9,099 bases of DNA from an uncultured Oscillospiraceae bacterium (lineage in GTDB: Bacteria > Bacillota > Clostridia > Oscillospirales > Oscillospiraceae), in NCBI GenBank assembly GCA_934643765.1, contig CAKUCT010000066.1:1-9099 (forward strand), in the 5' to 3' direction. Numbering within the stretch: position 1 is the stretch's first letter; the number at the start of each line of letters is the position of its first letter. Below the pieces are notes generated by a model. It searched no databases and was not told the origin of the DNA. It saw nothing but the letters and a program-made list of their open reading frames with translations. Both the position numbers and the translations under genes were made by a program. Positions 1 through 6,907 of the stretch are shown piece after piece.

Positions 1-288
1 CTGGTGTCCATGATCGTCTCCAAGGCCGTGAACATGGCGAAGATGATGGATGTGCCGGTCTATGGCTTTGTCGAGAACTACAGCTACTTCCAGTGCCCGG
101 ACTGCGGCAAGTCGTTTGAAATTTTCGGCAAGAGCAAGCTTCCGGAAATCGCGCTGGAGTACAGCTTGCCGGTTCTGGCCCGGCTTCCCATCGATCCGCA
201 GACTGCGCGGCTTTGCGACGAGGGCCATATGGAGCAGGCAGATGTCTCCAACATCATGCCCGCGGCGGAACTGATTGCAAAAGCATAA
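1..288 (+). CDS. mrp: Mrp/NBP35-family P-loop ATPase, C-terminal part (5' end outside window)
   Basis: This is the last 95 codons of a gene that enters from the left edge in frame 1 and stops at TAA 286-288. The family consists of cytosolic ATPases of the ParA/MinD-like (SIMIBI) class that bind and hand over iron-sulfur clusters during apoprotein maturation. Visible here are the segment GFVENYSYFQCPDCG, whose Cys-x-x-Cys pair is the cluster-binding motif at the dimer interface, followed by FEIFGKSK and the typical ending in which a cluster-proximal helix leads to LARLPIDPQTARLCDEG. The Walker A and B motifs would lie upstream, outside the window, so ATP binding is inferred from the family. 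The gene ends 32 nt before a strong hairpin terminator and converges on the WYL regulator. Family assignment is good; the exact subfamily and substrate are unknown. Confidence 0.85.
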   Translation: MVSMIVSKAVNMAKMMDVPVYGFVENYSYFQCPDCGKSFEIFGKSKLPEIALEYSLPVLARLPIDPQTARLCDEGHMEQADVSNIMPAAELIAKA

Positions 289-320
289 AGTTTGGCAAAA
301 AATCGTTGAGGCTTAAAGTG

Positions 321-355
321 AAGTCCCCGGAAAAGCGATGCTTTTCCGGGGACTT
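321..355. terminator. Bidirectional hairpin terminator between converging genes
   Basis: A perfect 16-bp stem (321-336 with 340-355) closes on a 3-nt loop. The outer part is AAGTCCCCGG and the inner part AAAAGC. It sits between the stop of the Mrp-type gene (288) and the stop of the minus-strand WYL gene (360), so it can serve both. The U-tract is weak on both strands (CTTCTTATTA on the plus side), but the stem is long and GC-rich at its base. Confidence 0.8.
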
Positions 356-359
356 CTTA

Positions 360-1340
360 TTATGTATCATACTGCTGCGCGGCCTGGCGGCACAGCGCGG
401 CAAATTCCTGCCGCACACTCTCCGGGAAGAGAATCTCGGCCTTGCTGCCAAAGCCCGCGAGCCAGCCGTAGAAGACCGGAGAGAGGACAATTTCCGTTGT
501 GAAGGTAAAACGGCCTTCGCCGTCCGGGATGAGCATGGCGTCTTTTCCGAAGCGGTCGATTACGACGCCGCAGAGGCTGTTTTCAAAGCGCAGGCGAAGC
601 TGCTGCGGCTGTCCGGCGAACATGCCGAACACGTTTTTGCCGTAGCGGCTCAGATCAAGGTTCCTGGCCTCGTCGGTGATAAGGCGAGGTAAGGAGAGTT
701 TTGTGAGCTTTGCCATTTTGTCCACGCGGTAGTGCGTCAGTCCGTGCCGTGCGGAGTGGGCAATCAGATAATAATTTTCGTCGTCCCAGATCAGCGCATA
801 GGGGCTTGCAATATACTCGCCCGGGCGCTCGCGCTTGCGCCCGTCTACGCCCCAGTCAAAATAGCGGAAGCTGATCTGGACATTTTCCGCAATGGCCTCG
901 TGGATGCGGTCGACGGTGTAGTAGATGCTCTCGTTCATCGTTTTGACGCGCGAGCAGACCGTGACCTGGCGTTTGAGCTGCGCGGCCTCGTGCGCGCTGC
1001 AAAGAGAAGAGAGCTTGGCGATCAGGGCCATCGACTTTCGCTCGGAGAGAAACTTGCACGCCTGCACCGCATCGACCAGAAGCTTCAGCTCCGGCAGCTC
1101 AAACGGCCGCGAGGCCAGAAAATAGCCGCCGCCCGGCCCCTTCTGCAAAACAATATCCATGCCGAATTCTTGCAGGCAGGCAATATCGGTGTACACGCTT
1201 TTGCGCTCGGCGGAAATGCCGCGCGCGGCAAGATAGGAAATGATGTCCTGCATGGACAGCACATGCTGTTCGTCCGACTGCGTTTCAAAGAGCTCTTTGA
1301 GATATAAGAGCTTGAGTTTCTGATGTTCTGACCGTGCCAT
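360..1340 (-). CDS. WYL-domain transcriptional regulator with N-terminal helix-turn-helix
   Basis: A 326-residue DNA-binding regulator. Residues about 5-65 form a winged helix-turn-helix of the HTH_11/DeoR-like kind (SMQDIISYLAARGISAERKSVYTDI), followed by the wing KGPGGGYFL at about 67-75. A helical linker leads to the WYL domain at about 143-215, with the typical pattern SPYALIWDDENYYLIA and HYRVDKMAKL. A WCX-like C-terminal region spans about 245-325. WYL domains sense ligands; in several characterised members (PafBC, BrxR/CapW types) the ligand is or is proposed to be nucleic acid, and the targets include DNA-repair or defence genes. The start is set by ATG 1340-1338 with an AGGGGG-type ribosome binding site at 1349-1354. 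It is transcribed divergently from nfo with an overlapping promoter, so control of itself and nfo is a reasonable inference. Whether it represses or activates cannot be told. Confidence 0.88.
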   Translation of the reverse strand: MARSEHQKLKLLYLKELFETQSDEQHVLSMQDIISYLAARGISAERKSVYTDIACLQEFGMDIVLQKGPGGGYFLASRPFELPELKLLVDAVQACKFLSERKSMALIAKLSSLCSAHEAAQLKRQVTVCSRVKTMNESIYYTVDRIHEAIAENVQISFRYFDWGVDGRKRERPGEYIASPYALIWDDENYYLIAHSARHGLTHYRVDKMAKLTKLSLPRLITDEARNLDLSRYGKNVFGMFAGQPQQLRLRFENSLCGVVIDRFGKDAMLIPDGEGRFTFTTEIVLSPVFYGWLAGFGSKAEILFPESVRQEFAALCRQAAQQYDT

Positions 1341-1362
1341 TGCTACCGCCCCCTATTTCTGG

Positions 1363-1391
1363 ATTTTACATGAAAAGAGGGAAAATGACAA
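1363..1391 (-). promoter_or_regulatory. Sigma-A-type promoter of the WYL regulator gene
   Basis: On the minus strand, TTGTCA (1391-1386) and TAAAAT (1368-1363) are separated by exactly 17 bp. The start codon follows about 23 nt downstream of the -10 box, leaving a short leader that carries the AGGGGG ribosome binding site. The -35 box shares five base pairs with the -35 box of the opposite nfo promoter. Confidence 0.7.
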
Positions 1392-1413
1392 GGCGTCCGC
1401 GGTGTGCTATACT
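1385..1413 (+). promoter_or_regulatory. Extended -10 sigma-A promoter of nfo
   Basis: ATGACA (1385-1390) and TATACT (1408-1413) have a 17-bp spacer, with TG at 1405-1406 giving an extended -10 element. Transcription should start near 1420, about 30 nt before the nfo ATG. The ribosome binding site GGAGAGG lies at 1438-1444. Confidence 0.75.
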
Positions 1414-1419
1414 ATATCT

Positions 1420-1431
1420 TAAGAATTCTTA
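1420..1431. promoter_or_regulatory. 12-bp perfect palindrome at the nfo transcription start, candidate operator
   Basis: TAAGAATTCTTA is a perfect 12-bp palindrome beginning 6 bp after the nfo -10 box, covering the expected +1 region. A dimeric repressor bound here would block nfo transcription. The WYL regulator encoded next door is the obvious candidate binder, but the sequence does not prove this, and a 12-bp AT-rich palindrome can arise by chance. Confidence 0.4.
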
Positions 1432-1449
1432 TGAAATGGAGAGGCATCT

Positions 1450-2295
1450 ATGCTGATTCTTGGCTGTCATCTTTCTTCGTCCAAGGGCTTCGCGGCCATG
1501 GGGCGCACGGCGCTGTCCATCGGCGCGAACACCTTTCAGTTTTTTACCCGCAATCCAAGAGGCGGCGCGGCGAAGGCCATAGACCCGGACGACGCCGCAG
1601 CGCTGCGGCAGATGCAGCAGGAAGGGAAAATCGGGAAAATTGTGGCCCACGCGCCCTATACCGTCAATCCCTGCGCGAAGGACGAAAAGACGCTGGAGTT
1701 TGCGCGGCAGACGCTGCGCGATGATCTTCAGCGCATGCAGGCGCTGCCGGGTAATTTCTACAACTTCCATCCGGGAAGCCACGTCGGGCAGGGGACAGAC
1801 GAGGGCATCCGAAAAATTGCCGAGAGCCTGGATGCGGCAATGTTTGAAGAGCAGCAGACCGTCGTCCTTCTGGAGACGATGGCAGGAAAGGGCACGGAGA
1901 TCGGCGGACGCTTCGGCGAGCTGCGGAGAATCATCGACCGCGCGGCCATGCCGGAAAAGCTCGGCGTGTGTCTGGACACCTGCCATGTGAGTGACGCGGG
2001 GTATGACATCGCGCAGAATTTGGAGGCGGTGCTGGAGGAATTTGACCGGGAAATCGGCCTTGAAAGGCTCTGCGCGCTGCATCTCAACGACAGCAAAAAT
2101 CCTCTCGGCGCGCACAAGGATCGTCACGAGAAGCTGGGAGAAGGGTATCTTGGCTTTGCGGCGTTCTGCCGTATCATAGAGCATCCGGCGCTGCGGCATC
2201 TTCCGATGATTCTCGAGACGCCGAACGAACTTAACGGGTACGCCGATGAAATTGCGCGGCTGCGCGCGTATGACGCGGCGCACGCGAAGGACTAA
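1450..2295 (+). CDS. nfo: Endonuclease IV (Nfo-type AP endonuclease)
   Basis: A 281-residue protein, the usual length for this family of zinc-dependent base-excision-repair enzymes. It cuts the DNA backbone 5' of abasic sites and removes 3' blocking groups. The full set of metal ligands of the TIM-barrel fold can be placed: H67 (VAHAPY), H107 (FHPGSH), E142 (LLETMAGKG), D176 and H179 (GVCLDTCHVSDAGYD), H211 (LHLNDSK), D224 and H226 (HKDRHEKLGEGYLGF) and E256 (ILETP). These match the E. coli Nfo ligands one for one, so it should be active. ATG 1450 is chosen because GGAGAGG lies 5 nt upstream and the protein begins at the first barrel strand (LILGCHLSS). It has its own extended -10 promoter and is divergent from the WYL regulator, hinting at damage-linked control. 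No clear terminator follows. Confidence 0.96.
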   Translation: MLILGCHLSSSKGFAAMGRTALSIGANTFQFFTRNPRGGAAKAIDPDDAAALRQMQQEGKIGKIVAHAPYTVNPCAKDEKTLEFARQTLRDDLQRMQALPGNFYNFHPGSHVGQGTDEGIRKIAESLDAAMFEEQQTVVLLETMAGKGTEIGGRFGELRRIIDRAAMPEKLGVCLDTCHVSDAGYDIAQNLEAVLEEFDREIGLERLCALHLNDSKNPLGAHKDRHEKLGEGYLGFAAFCRIIEHPALRHLPMILETPNELNGYADEIARLRAYDAAHAKD

Positions 2296-2330
2296 ATGCA
2301 AACAATATGTGAAGATATTCTTAAGGCTTC

Positions 2331-2359
2331 TTGACGTTTTTTCGGGCGTATGGTACTCT
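2331..2359 (+). promoter_or_regulatory. Promoter of the AI-2E-family gene
   Basis: TTGACG (2331-2336) and TACTCT (2354-2359) are separated by 17 bp. The predicted transcript starts near 2366 and meets the ribosome binding site AAGGGGGAG (2374-2382) before ATG 2388. This argues against a TTG start at 2331, which would coincide with the -35 box. Confidence 0.65.
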
Positions 2360-2387
2360 AAACGGGCAAAGAAAAGGGGGAGAGCGC

Positions 2388-3671
2388 ATGCAGCAAGAAC
2401 ATGACCGGCGATATTTCAAATGGGGCCTGACGGCCTTGATTGTGATTTTTATCAGCATTCTGCTGGTGGTGATTTTTACAAACCTGCCGGGCTTTTTTGC
2501 CCTGCTGCAGACCATCGGAAAAATCCTCTCACCGCTTGTTTCCGGCATTGTGATTGCATTCCTGCTTAATCCGATTGTAAACTTTGTGGACCTTCGGCTG
2601 CGGCCGCTGCTGGAAAAGCGCGGGATGAAGCAGCCGCGCGCGGAAAAGATCAGCCGTGCCATCGGCATTGTCTTTGCGTTCGTCTTTGCCGTGCTGATTG
2701 TCTACGCGTTTTTCGCGATGCTGCTGCCGCAGCTCTATGAGAGCGTGATGAGCATTGTCAACAGCGCGCCGGAATATTATCAGAGTCTTGAAACCTGGGC
2801 GGTCAATGTTCTGGAGGGAAACCCCGAAATCAGAACCTATGTGGAAAAAGCGCTCGACGCCGTGCAGACCTATGTAGAGGACTGGGTCAAGACAAGCTTC
2901 CTGAGCGATATGCAGAAGGTGCTCGCGACGCTGACGACGTCTGTGATGGCGGTGGTCAAGTCGATCACGAACTTCATCATCGGCCTGGTCGCGTCCATTT
3001 ACATGCTCTGGTCGAAGACAACCTTCCAGGCACAGGCCAAGAAGATGGTCGTGGCGGCCTGCAAGCCGGATGCGGCGAATCACCTGATGGAGCTTGGCAG
3101 CAATATCAACCGGATTTTTTCCGGCTTCATCATCGGCAAGATCATCGACTCGGCCATCATCGGCGTGCTGTGCTATATCTGCATGTCGATCATGAAACTT
3201 CCGTACACGGCGCTGATTGCGACGATTGTCGGCGTGACGAATGTCATCCCGGTCTTCGGCCCGTTTATCGGCGCTGTGCCGAGCGCGCTGATTATTCTGC
3301 TGGTCAATCCGCTGCAGGCGTTTTATTTCATCATTTTCATCATTGTGCTGCAGCAGGTGGACGGCAACGTCATCGGCCCGAAGATTCTTGGAAACACCGT
3401 CGGCATTTCGGGCTTCTGGGTGCTGATCTCCATCACCGTCGCGGCGAGTATCTTCGGCTTTGCCGGGATGCTGCTTGGCGTGCCGGTGTTCGCGGTGATC
3501 TATCTTGTCATCAGCGACATTGTAAACTCTGCGCTGCGCAAGAAGCATAAGAGCACTGTAACGGATGATTATTACGCCATCCACACGGTGGAGGATCTGG
3601 ATCGCCCTGCAGAGGTGCCTGCAGAGCAGGCCACGGCGGAAGAGGCGCCGAAGCAAGAACGTCAGTCGTAA
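2388..3671 (+). CDS. AI-2E/PerM (YdbI/TqsA)-family integral membrane protein, possible permease
   Basis: A 427-residue polytopic membrane protein. Hydrophobic segments can be placed at about 12-32, 44-64, 90-113, 190-208, 244-268, 272-305 (probably two), 311-325 and 340-380 (probably two). The long soluble stretch at about 115-185 between the third and fourth segments is typical of the family. Signature motifs are present: FIIGKIIDSAIIGVLCY, NVIPVFGPFIGAVPS, QQVDGNVIGPKILGNTVG and GFAGMLLGVPVFAV. Members are proposed exporters of AI-2 or, in some lineages, of ions (Na+/H+ or K+); the real substrate here cannot be told. The C-terminal tail (about 382-427) is charged and rich in Glu, Ala and Pro, so probably disordered in the cytoplasm. 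ATG 2388 is preferred over upstream TTG because AAGGGGGAG lies just before it and a promoter occupies the upstream region. Confidence 0.9.
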   Translation: MQQEHDRRYFKWGLTALIVIFISILLVVIFTNLPGFFALLQTIGKILSPLVSGIVIAFLLNPIVNFVDLRLRPLLEKRGMKQPRAEKISRAIGIVFAFVFAVLIVYAFFAMLLPQLYESVMSIVNSAPEYYQSLETWAVNVLEGNPEIRTYVEKALDAVQTYVEDWVKTSFLSDMQKVLATLTTSVMAVVKSITNFIIGLVASIYMLWSKTTFQAQAKKMVVAACKPDAANHLMELGSNINRIFSGFIIGKIIDSAIIGVLCYICMSIMKLPYTALIATIVGVTNVIPVFGPFIGAVPSALIILLVNPLQAFYFIIFIIVLQQVDGNVIGPKILGNTVGISGFWVLISITVAASIFGFAGMLLGVPVFAVIYLVISDIVNSALRKKHKSTVTDDYYAIHTVEDLDRPAEVPAEQATAEEAPKQERQS

Positions 3672-3680
3672 GAAATGTTG

Positions 3681-3706
3681 GAAGCCGCTGCGGCCGCAGC
3701 GGCTTC
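3681..3706. terminator. 26-bp perfect GC-rich palindrome, weak terminator or attenuator
   Basis: The sequence from GAAGCCGCTG to CAGCGGCTTC, centred on GCGGCCGC, is a perfect palindrome. It starts 9 nt after the stop of the AI-2E-type gene and ends 24 nt before the ATG of the FHA-SEDS gene. The RNA would form a very stable hairpin, but it is followed by GUUUGAACC, not a U-run, so termination may be partial. No separate promoter for the downstream cell-wall genes is evident here, so readthrough may drive them. Confidence 0.55.
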
Positions 3707-3719
3707 GTTTGAACCATGC

Positions 3720-3725
3720 AGGAGG
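3720..3725 (+). promoter_or_regulatory. Ribosome binding site that fixes the FHA-SEDS start
   Basis: AGGAGG lies 5 nt before ATG 3731. An in-frame ATG at 3716 overlaps this region and has no ribosome binding site of its own (GTTTGAACC precedes it), so 3731 is the better start. Confidence 0.75.
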
Positions 3726-3730
3726 AACCC

Positions 3731-5449
3731 ATGCAGGAATTTTTGGAGCAATGGCTATCGCAGGTACAAGACGAGGCGGCGTTTGCTGTCATCGACGGCG
3801 CGCTGCGCTTTGTCTTTCCGCTGCTGGCGCTGATCATTCTGATCCGCTGCGGAAAATCGCTGCTGCTGTTCCGGCGCGAGCCGGAGGTCTGGGCCTGGCT
3901 GGCGGGCCCGGCGGGCGACCGTATCCCGGTCATGCACTGGGAAAATCTCATCGGACGGGGCCGCGGCTGCGATGTGATGCTGGAGTATCCGACCATCTCC
4001 CGCAGCCACGCGGTGCTCACGCGCTATGACGACGGCAGCTGGACCATTCAGGACACCGGTTCGACCGGCGGCGTGCAGGTCAACGGCAGGGCGCAGAGCT
4101 TTTCGGTTGTGCGCTTCGGAGACGTGATTTCGTTTGGCGGCGTGGCGTTTACGCTCGTGCCGATTACAGCCGAACAGGAGCGCATCCAGGCGGAAGCCCG
4201 GTCCAAGCGCGCGGTGGTGCGCCCGGGGCTGACGCTTCTGATTCTGACGGTATTTCAGATTCTGGCCGGCGCGCAGCTTTGCATCCACAGTCCGGAAGAC
4301 AGCGACGCCATTGCCCTGGGCTTTCTGGCGCTGCTTGCGATGCAGTGGGGCATGTTTTTGCTTTTGCGTCTGGCGCGGCGCAGAAGCTTTGATGTCGAGA
4401 CCGTGGCATTTTTCCTGACTACAATGGGGCTGTGCGTTGTTGCAACCTCCGCGCCTGATGCCATCCGGAAAGAGCTCATCGCCGTGGCCTGCGGGCTTGC
4501 GGCCTATATTGCGGTCAGCTGGAGCCTGCGCGATCTGGAGCGGGCGAAGAAAATCCGCTATCTTGCTTCGGCGGGCGGCATTTTGCTGCTGGCGGCAAAT
4601 CTGCTGCTCGGCGTTGAAAAGTTCGGCGCGAAGAACTGGATGCAGTTTGGAGGCGTCTCCTTCCAGCCGTCGGAGCTTGTGAAGATCTGCTTTGTGTTTG
4701 CGGGCGCTTCGACGCTGCAGCGCCTGATGGCGAAGCGGAACCTGATTTTGTTCATCGGCTACTCGGCGGCCATCTGCGGCTGCCTGGCGCTGATGAATGA
4801 CTTCGGAACGGCCATCATCTTTTTTGTGACATTTCTCGTCATCGCGTTCCTGCGCTCGGGCAATTTTGCAACGCTGGCGCTTGCCTGCGCGGGAACGGGC
4901 TTTGCAGGCGTGCTCGCCCTGCAGTTCAAGCCCTATGCCATGAAGCGCTTTTCGGCCTGGGGCCATGTGTGGGAAAACGCGGCGACGACTGGCTACTCCC
5001 AGACCCGGGCCATGATGTGCATTGCATCGGGCGGCCTGTTCGGCCTTGGCGCGGGAAAGGGCTGGCTGCACTATGTCGGCGCGGCTGACACCGATCTGGT
5101 GTTCGCGCTGGTCAGTGAGGAGTGGGGGCTGATTCTGGCCTGCCTTCTGGTGGCGGCGATTGTGATTCTGGTTGCGTTTGTTGTGCGGTCCCTGCCGCAG
5201 GGCAGAAGCTGCTTCTACGCCATCGGCGCGGTGAGTGCAGTGACAATCTATGTGGTGCAGACGCTTTTGAATGTGCTCGGAACGGTGGATATCCTGCCGC
5301 TGACGGGCGTCACGTTCCCGTTTGTGTCAAACGGCGGCTCGAGCATGATCTGCGTCTGGGGGCTTCTTGCCTTTATTAAGGCGGCGGACACGCGGCAGAA
5401 CGCGAGCTTTGCCATCCGACTGCCCGGAAGAAAGGAGGCCGCGGTATGA
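3731..5449 (+). CDS. FHA-domain SEDS peptidoglycan glycosyltransferase (FtsW/RodA/SpoVE family)
   Basis: A 572-residue fusion protein. Residues about 20-38 form a membrane helix. Residues about 55-145 form a forkhead-associated (FHA) domain, a phosphothreonine reader, with GR at 75-76, SRSH at 90-93 and VNG at 117-119. The rest (about 165-550) is a SEDS core of about ten membrane segments that polymerises lipid II into glycan strands. SEDS signatures: GAKNWMQFGGVSFQPSELVKI (300-320, split here as GAKNW, FQPSE), the conserved acidic NDFGTA at about 356-361, GYSQTRAMMCIASGGLFGLG, DTDLVFALVSEEWG and LPLTGVTFPFVSNGGSS (523-538). The stop overlaps the start of the PBP gene by 4 nt (ATGA), as expected for a SEDS-class B PBP pair. 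The FHA domain suggests control by a PASTA-type Ser/Thr kinase, an inference. The FHA loop reads STGGV where STNGT is usual. Whether it serves elongation, division or sporulation is undecided; RodA-like function is favoured by the neighbour. Confidence 0.93.
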   Translation: MQEFLEQWLSQVQDEAAFAVIDGALRFVFPLLALIILIRCGKSLLLFRREPEVWAWLAGPAGDRIPVMHWENLIGRGRGCDVMLEYPTISRSHAVLTRYDDGSWTIQDTGSTGGVQVNGRAQSFSVVRFGDVISFGGVAFTLVPITAEQERIQAEARSKRAVVRPGLTLLILTVFQILAGAQLCIHSPEDSDAIALGFLALLAMQWGMFLLLRLARRRSFDVETVAFFLTTMGLCVVATSAPDAIRKELIAVACGLAAYIAVSWSLRDLERAKKIRYLASAGGILLLAANLLLGVEKFGAKNWMQFGGVSFQPSELVKICFVFAGASTLQRLMAKRNLILFIGYSAAICGCLALMNDFGTAIIFFVTFLVIAFLRSGNFATLALACAGTGFAGVLALQFKPYAMKRFSAWGHVWENAATTGYSQTRAMMCIASGGLFGLGAGKGWLHYVGAADTDLVFALVSEEWGLILACLLVAAIVILVAFVVRSLPQGRSCFYAIGAVSAVTIYVVQTLLNVLGTVDILPLTGVTFPFVSNGGSSMICVWGLLAFIKAADTRQNASFAIRLPGRKEAAV

Positions 5450-6816
5450 AGAAAGTATCCAAACGCGCGTGGTTCGCGCTGGCGCTGGCCGCGGCGCTGG
5501 TTGTGGGTGTGCTCGGATTCTGCGTGAAGTATTTTGTAAAGGCTGGGCAGTGGGTCTCGTTCCCCGGAAGCCCGCATCTTTACACCGGTGTCAACCCGGA
5601 TGCCGGTAAGATCTATGACCGGTCGGGTACCCTGATTCTCGACAGCACCGACGGTCGCGCATACAGTGGCGACGCGCTTGTCCGCACGGCGACGATGCAT
5701 CTGCTCGGTGACCGCGACGGCTTTATCAGCGCTCCGCTGCTCAAGACCTATGCGTCCGAGATGATTGGCTTTGACGTGATAAATGGGCTTTACAGCTTCG
5801 ATCCGGATAAAATCGCGGCGCGTCTGACCATCAGCGCAAGCGTCCAGGCCGCGGCGCAGCAGGCGCTGGCCGGCTACCGCGGGACGATCGGCGTGTATAA
5901 CTACAAGACAGGGGAACTGATCTGCGCGGTCACATCGCCGAGCTATGATCCGGACAATGTGCCGGATGTAGCGGGGGATACAACGGGCGCGTATGAGGGC
6001 GTCTATCTCAACCGGTTTTTTGACGCGGCGTATACGCCGGGCTCGATTTTTAAGCTGGTGACGGCGGCAGCCGCGTTGGAGACCATTGCGGATGTGCAGA
6101 CGCGGACTTTCCAGTGCAGCGGAAAAACGATCATCGGCGGGCAGGAGATCATCTGCAATGGTGTGCATGGCAGCCTCAATTTGTCCGGCGCGCTAGCGCA
6201 CTCGTGCAACGTGGCCTTCGGCGAGCTGGCGGCGGAGCTTGGCGCGAAAACGCTGCAGCAGTACGCGGAAAAGCTGGGCCTGACGGGCACGATGTCCTGC
6301 GAGGGCTATACGTCTGCGTCCGGCGTGGTCGATCTGACGGACGCAGACGACGGAGACGTCGCCTGGGCCGGCATCGGCCAATATACCGACCAGATCAGCG
6401 CGCCGGCCTTCCTGCGCTATCTCGGCGCCATCGCGAACGGCGGCCGCGCGCCGCAGCCGTATCTCATGCAGCGCATCCGAAACGGCGAGCGGATTACCTA
6501 TGAGGCAGAAACGGAGCTGACGGAGCCCATGCTGGAGGCGCAGACGGCCGGGATCCTTACAAGTATGATGCGCAACGACGTGCAGACGGTCTATGGAGAC
6601 TGGCAGTTCGGCGGTTTGTCCGTCTGCGCCAAGTCCGGCACGGCAGAGCGCGAGGGACAGACGGCTAACGCCATGTTCGCGGGCTTTGTGCAGGACGAGA
6701 GCTGCCCGGTGGCGTTTGTGGTGTTCGTGGAGAACGGCGGCTCGGGAAGCGCCGTGGCCGCGCCGATCGCCGCAAAGGTTCTGCAGGCCTGCGCGCAGGT
6801 TTTATCGGCGGAATGA
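5446..6816 (+). CDS. Class B penicillin-binding protein (PbpA-like transpeptidase)
   Basis: A 456-residue D,D-transpeptidase that cross-links peptidoglycan outside the membrane. A single membrane anchor lies at about 8-30 after a basic start (MKKVSKR). A short pedestal follows (KIYDRSGTLIL at 55-65), then the transpeptidase domain from about 125. The three catalytic motifs are intact: SIFK (S200 nucleophile, K203), SCN (S253-N255) and KSG (K396-G398, followed by TAE). At 456 residues it is smaller than PBP2 or PBP3 enzymes (typically 550-700) and lacks their large head, like actinobacterial PbpA. ATG 5446 is preceded by AAAGGAGG (5431-5438) and overlaps the SEDS stop, so translation is probably coupled. 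It is the natural partner of the upstream SEDS enzyme. No terminator separates it from the tRNA-Ser promoter 10 nt downstream. Confidence 0.94.
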   Translation: MKKVSKRAWFALALAAALVVGVLGFCVKYFVKAGQWVSFPGSPHLYTGVNPDAGKIYDRSGTLILDSTDGRAYSGDALVRTATMHLLGDRDGFISAPLLKTYASEMIGFDVINGLYSFDPDKIAARLTISASVQAAAQQALAGYRGTIGVYNYKTGELICAVTSPSYDPDNVPDVAGDTTGAYEGVYLNRFFDAAYTPGSIFKLVTAAAALETIADVQTRTFQCSGKTIIGGQEIICNGVHGSLNLSGALAHSCNVAFGELAAELGAKTLQQYAEKLGLTGTMSCEGYTSASGVVDLTDADDGDVAWAGIGQYTDQISAPAFLRYLGAIANGGRAPQPYLMQRIRNGERITYEAETELTEPMLEAQTAGILTSMMRNDVQTVYGDWQFGGLSVCAKSGTAEREGQTANAMFAGFVQDESCPVAFVVFVENGGSGSAVAAPIAAKVLQACAQVLSAE

Positions 6817-6826
6817 AGAAAAGGGC

Positions 6827-6855
6827 TTGACAAGCGGCTCGTTTTCGTGTATGAT
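6827..6855 (+). promoter_or_regulatory. Consensus promoter of tRNA-Ser
   Basis: TTGACA (6827-6832) and TATGAT (6850-6855) with a 17-bp spacer form a near-perfect sigma-A promoter, starting 10 nt after the PBP stop codon. Transcription should begin near 6861, leaving a roughly 45-nt leader. The leader contains two small hairpins (GTTCGG/CCGAAC at 6865-6882 and TGTCA/TGACA at 6884-6897), to be removed by RNase P. Confidence 0.85.
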
Positions 6856-6907
6856 AACTGAGCTGTTCGGGGCATACCGAACTTGTCAATTATGACAGCA
6901 GATACAT

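Noticed and set aside
732..1307. A 191-codon plus-strand frame opposite the WYL regulator.
   Set aside because: Antisense of a well-supported regulator gene; no ribosome binding site or domain seen.
1429..2301. A 290-codon minus-strand frame opposite nfo.
   Set aside because: nfo has every metal ligand in place on the plus strand; the antisense product has no domain.
2317..2323. ATTCTTA ahead of the AI-2E promoter, shared with half of the nfo palindrome.
   Set aside because: Only seven AT-rich bases match and the site is not palindromic, so a shared operator is not supported.
2331..2387. TTG start at 2331 extending the AI-2E-family protein by 19 residues.
   Set aside because: This region is a promoter (-35 at 2331-2336, -10 at 2354-2359), and ATG 2388 has a strong ribosome binding site.
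2529..3656. A 375-codon minus-strand open frame.
   Set aside because: Antisense shadow of the AI-2E-family gene, with Arg/His/Asp-rich low-complexity translation and no recognisable domain.
3716..3730. ATG 3716 as start of the FHA-SEDS gene.
   Set aside because: No ribosome binding site precedes it, and it would place the good AGGAGG (3720-3725) inside the gene just ahead of ATG 3731.
3755..5071. A 438-codon minus-strand open frame.
   Set aside because: It lies entirely opposite the FHA-SEDS gene. Its translation is rich in Arg, His, Gln and Ala without domains, as is usual for the antisense of GC-rich coding DNA.
5248..6168. A 306-codon minus-strand open frame.
   Set aside because: Antisense to the SEDS and PBP genes, with no motif; both sense genes have complete catalytic motifs.
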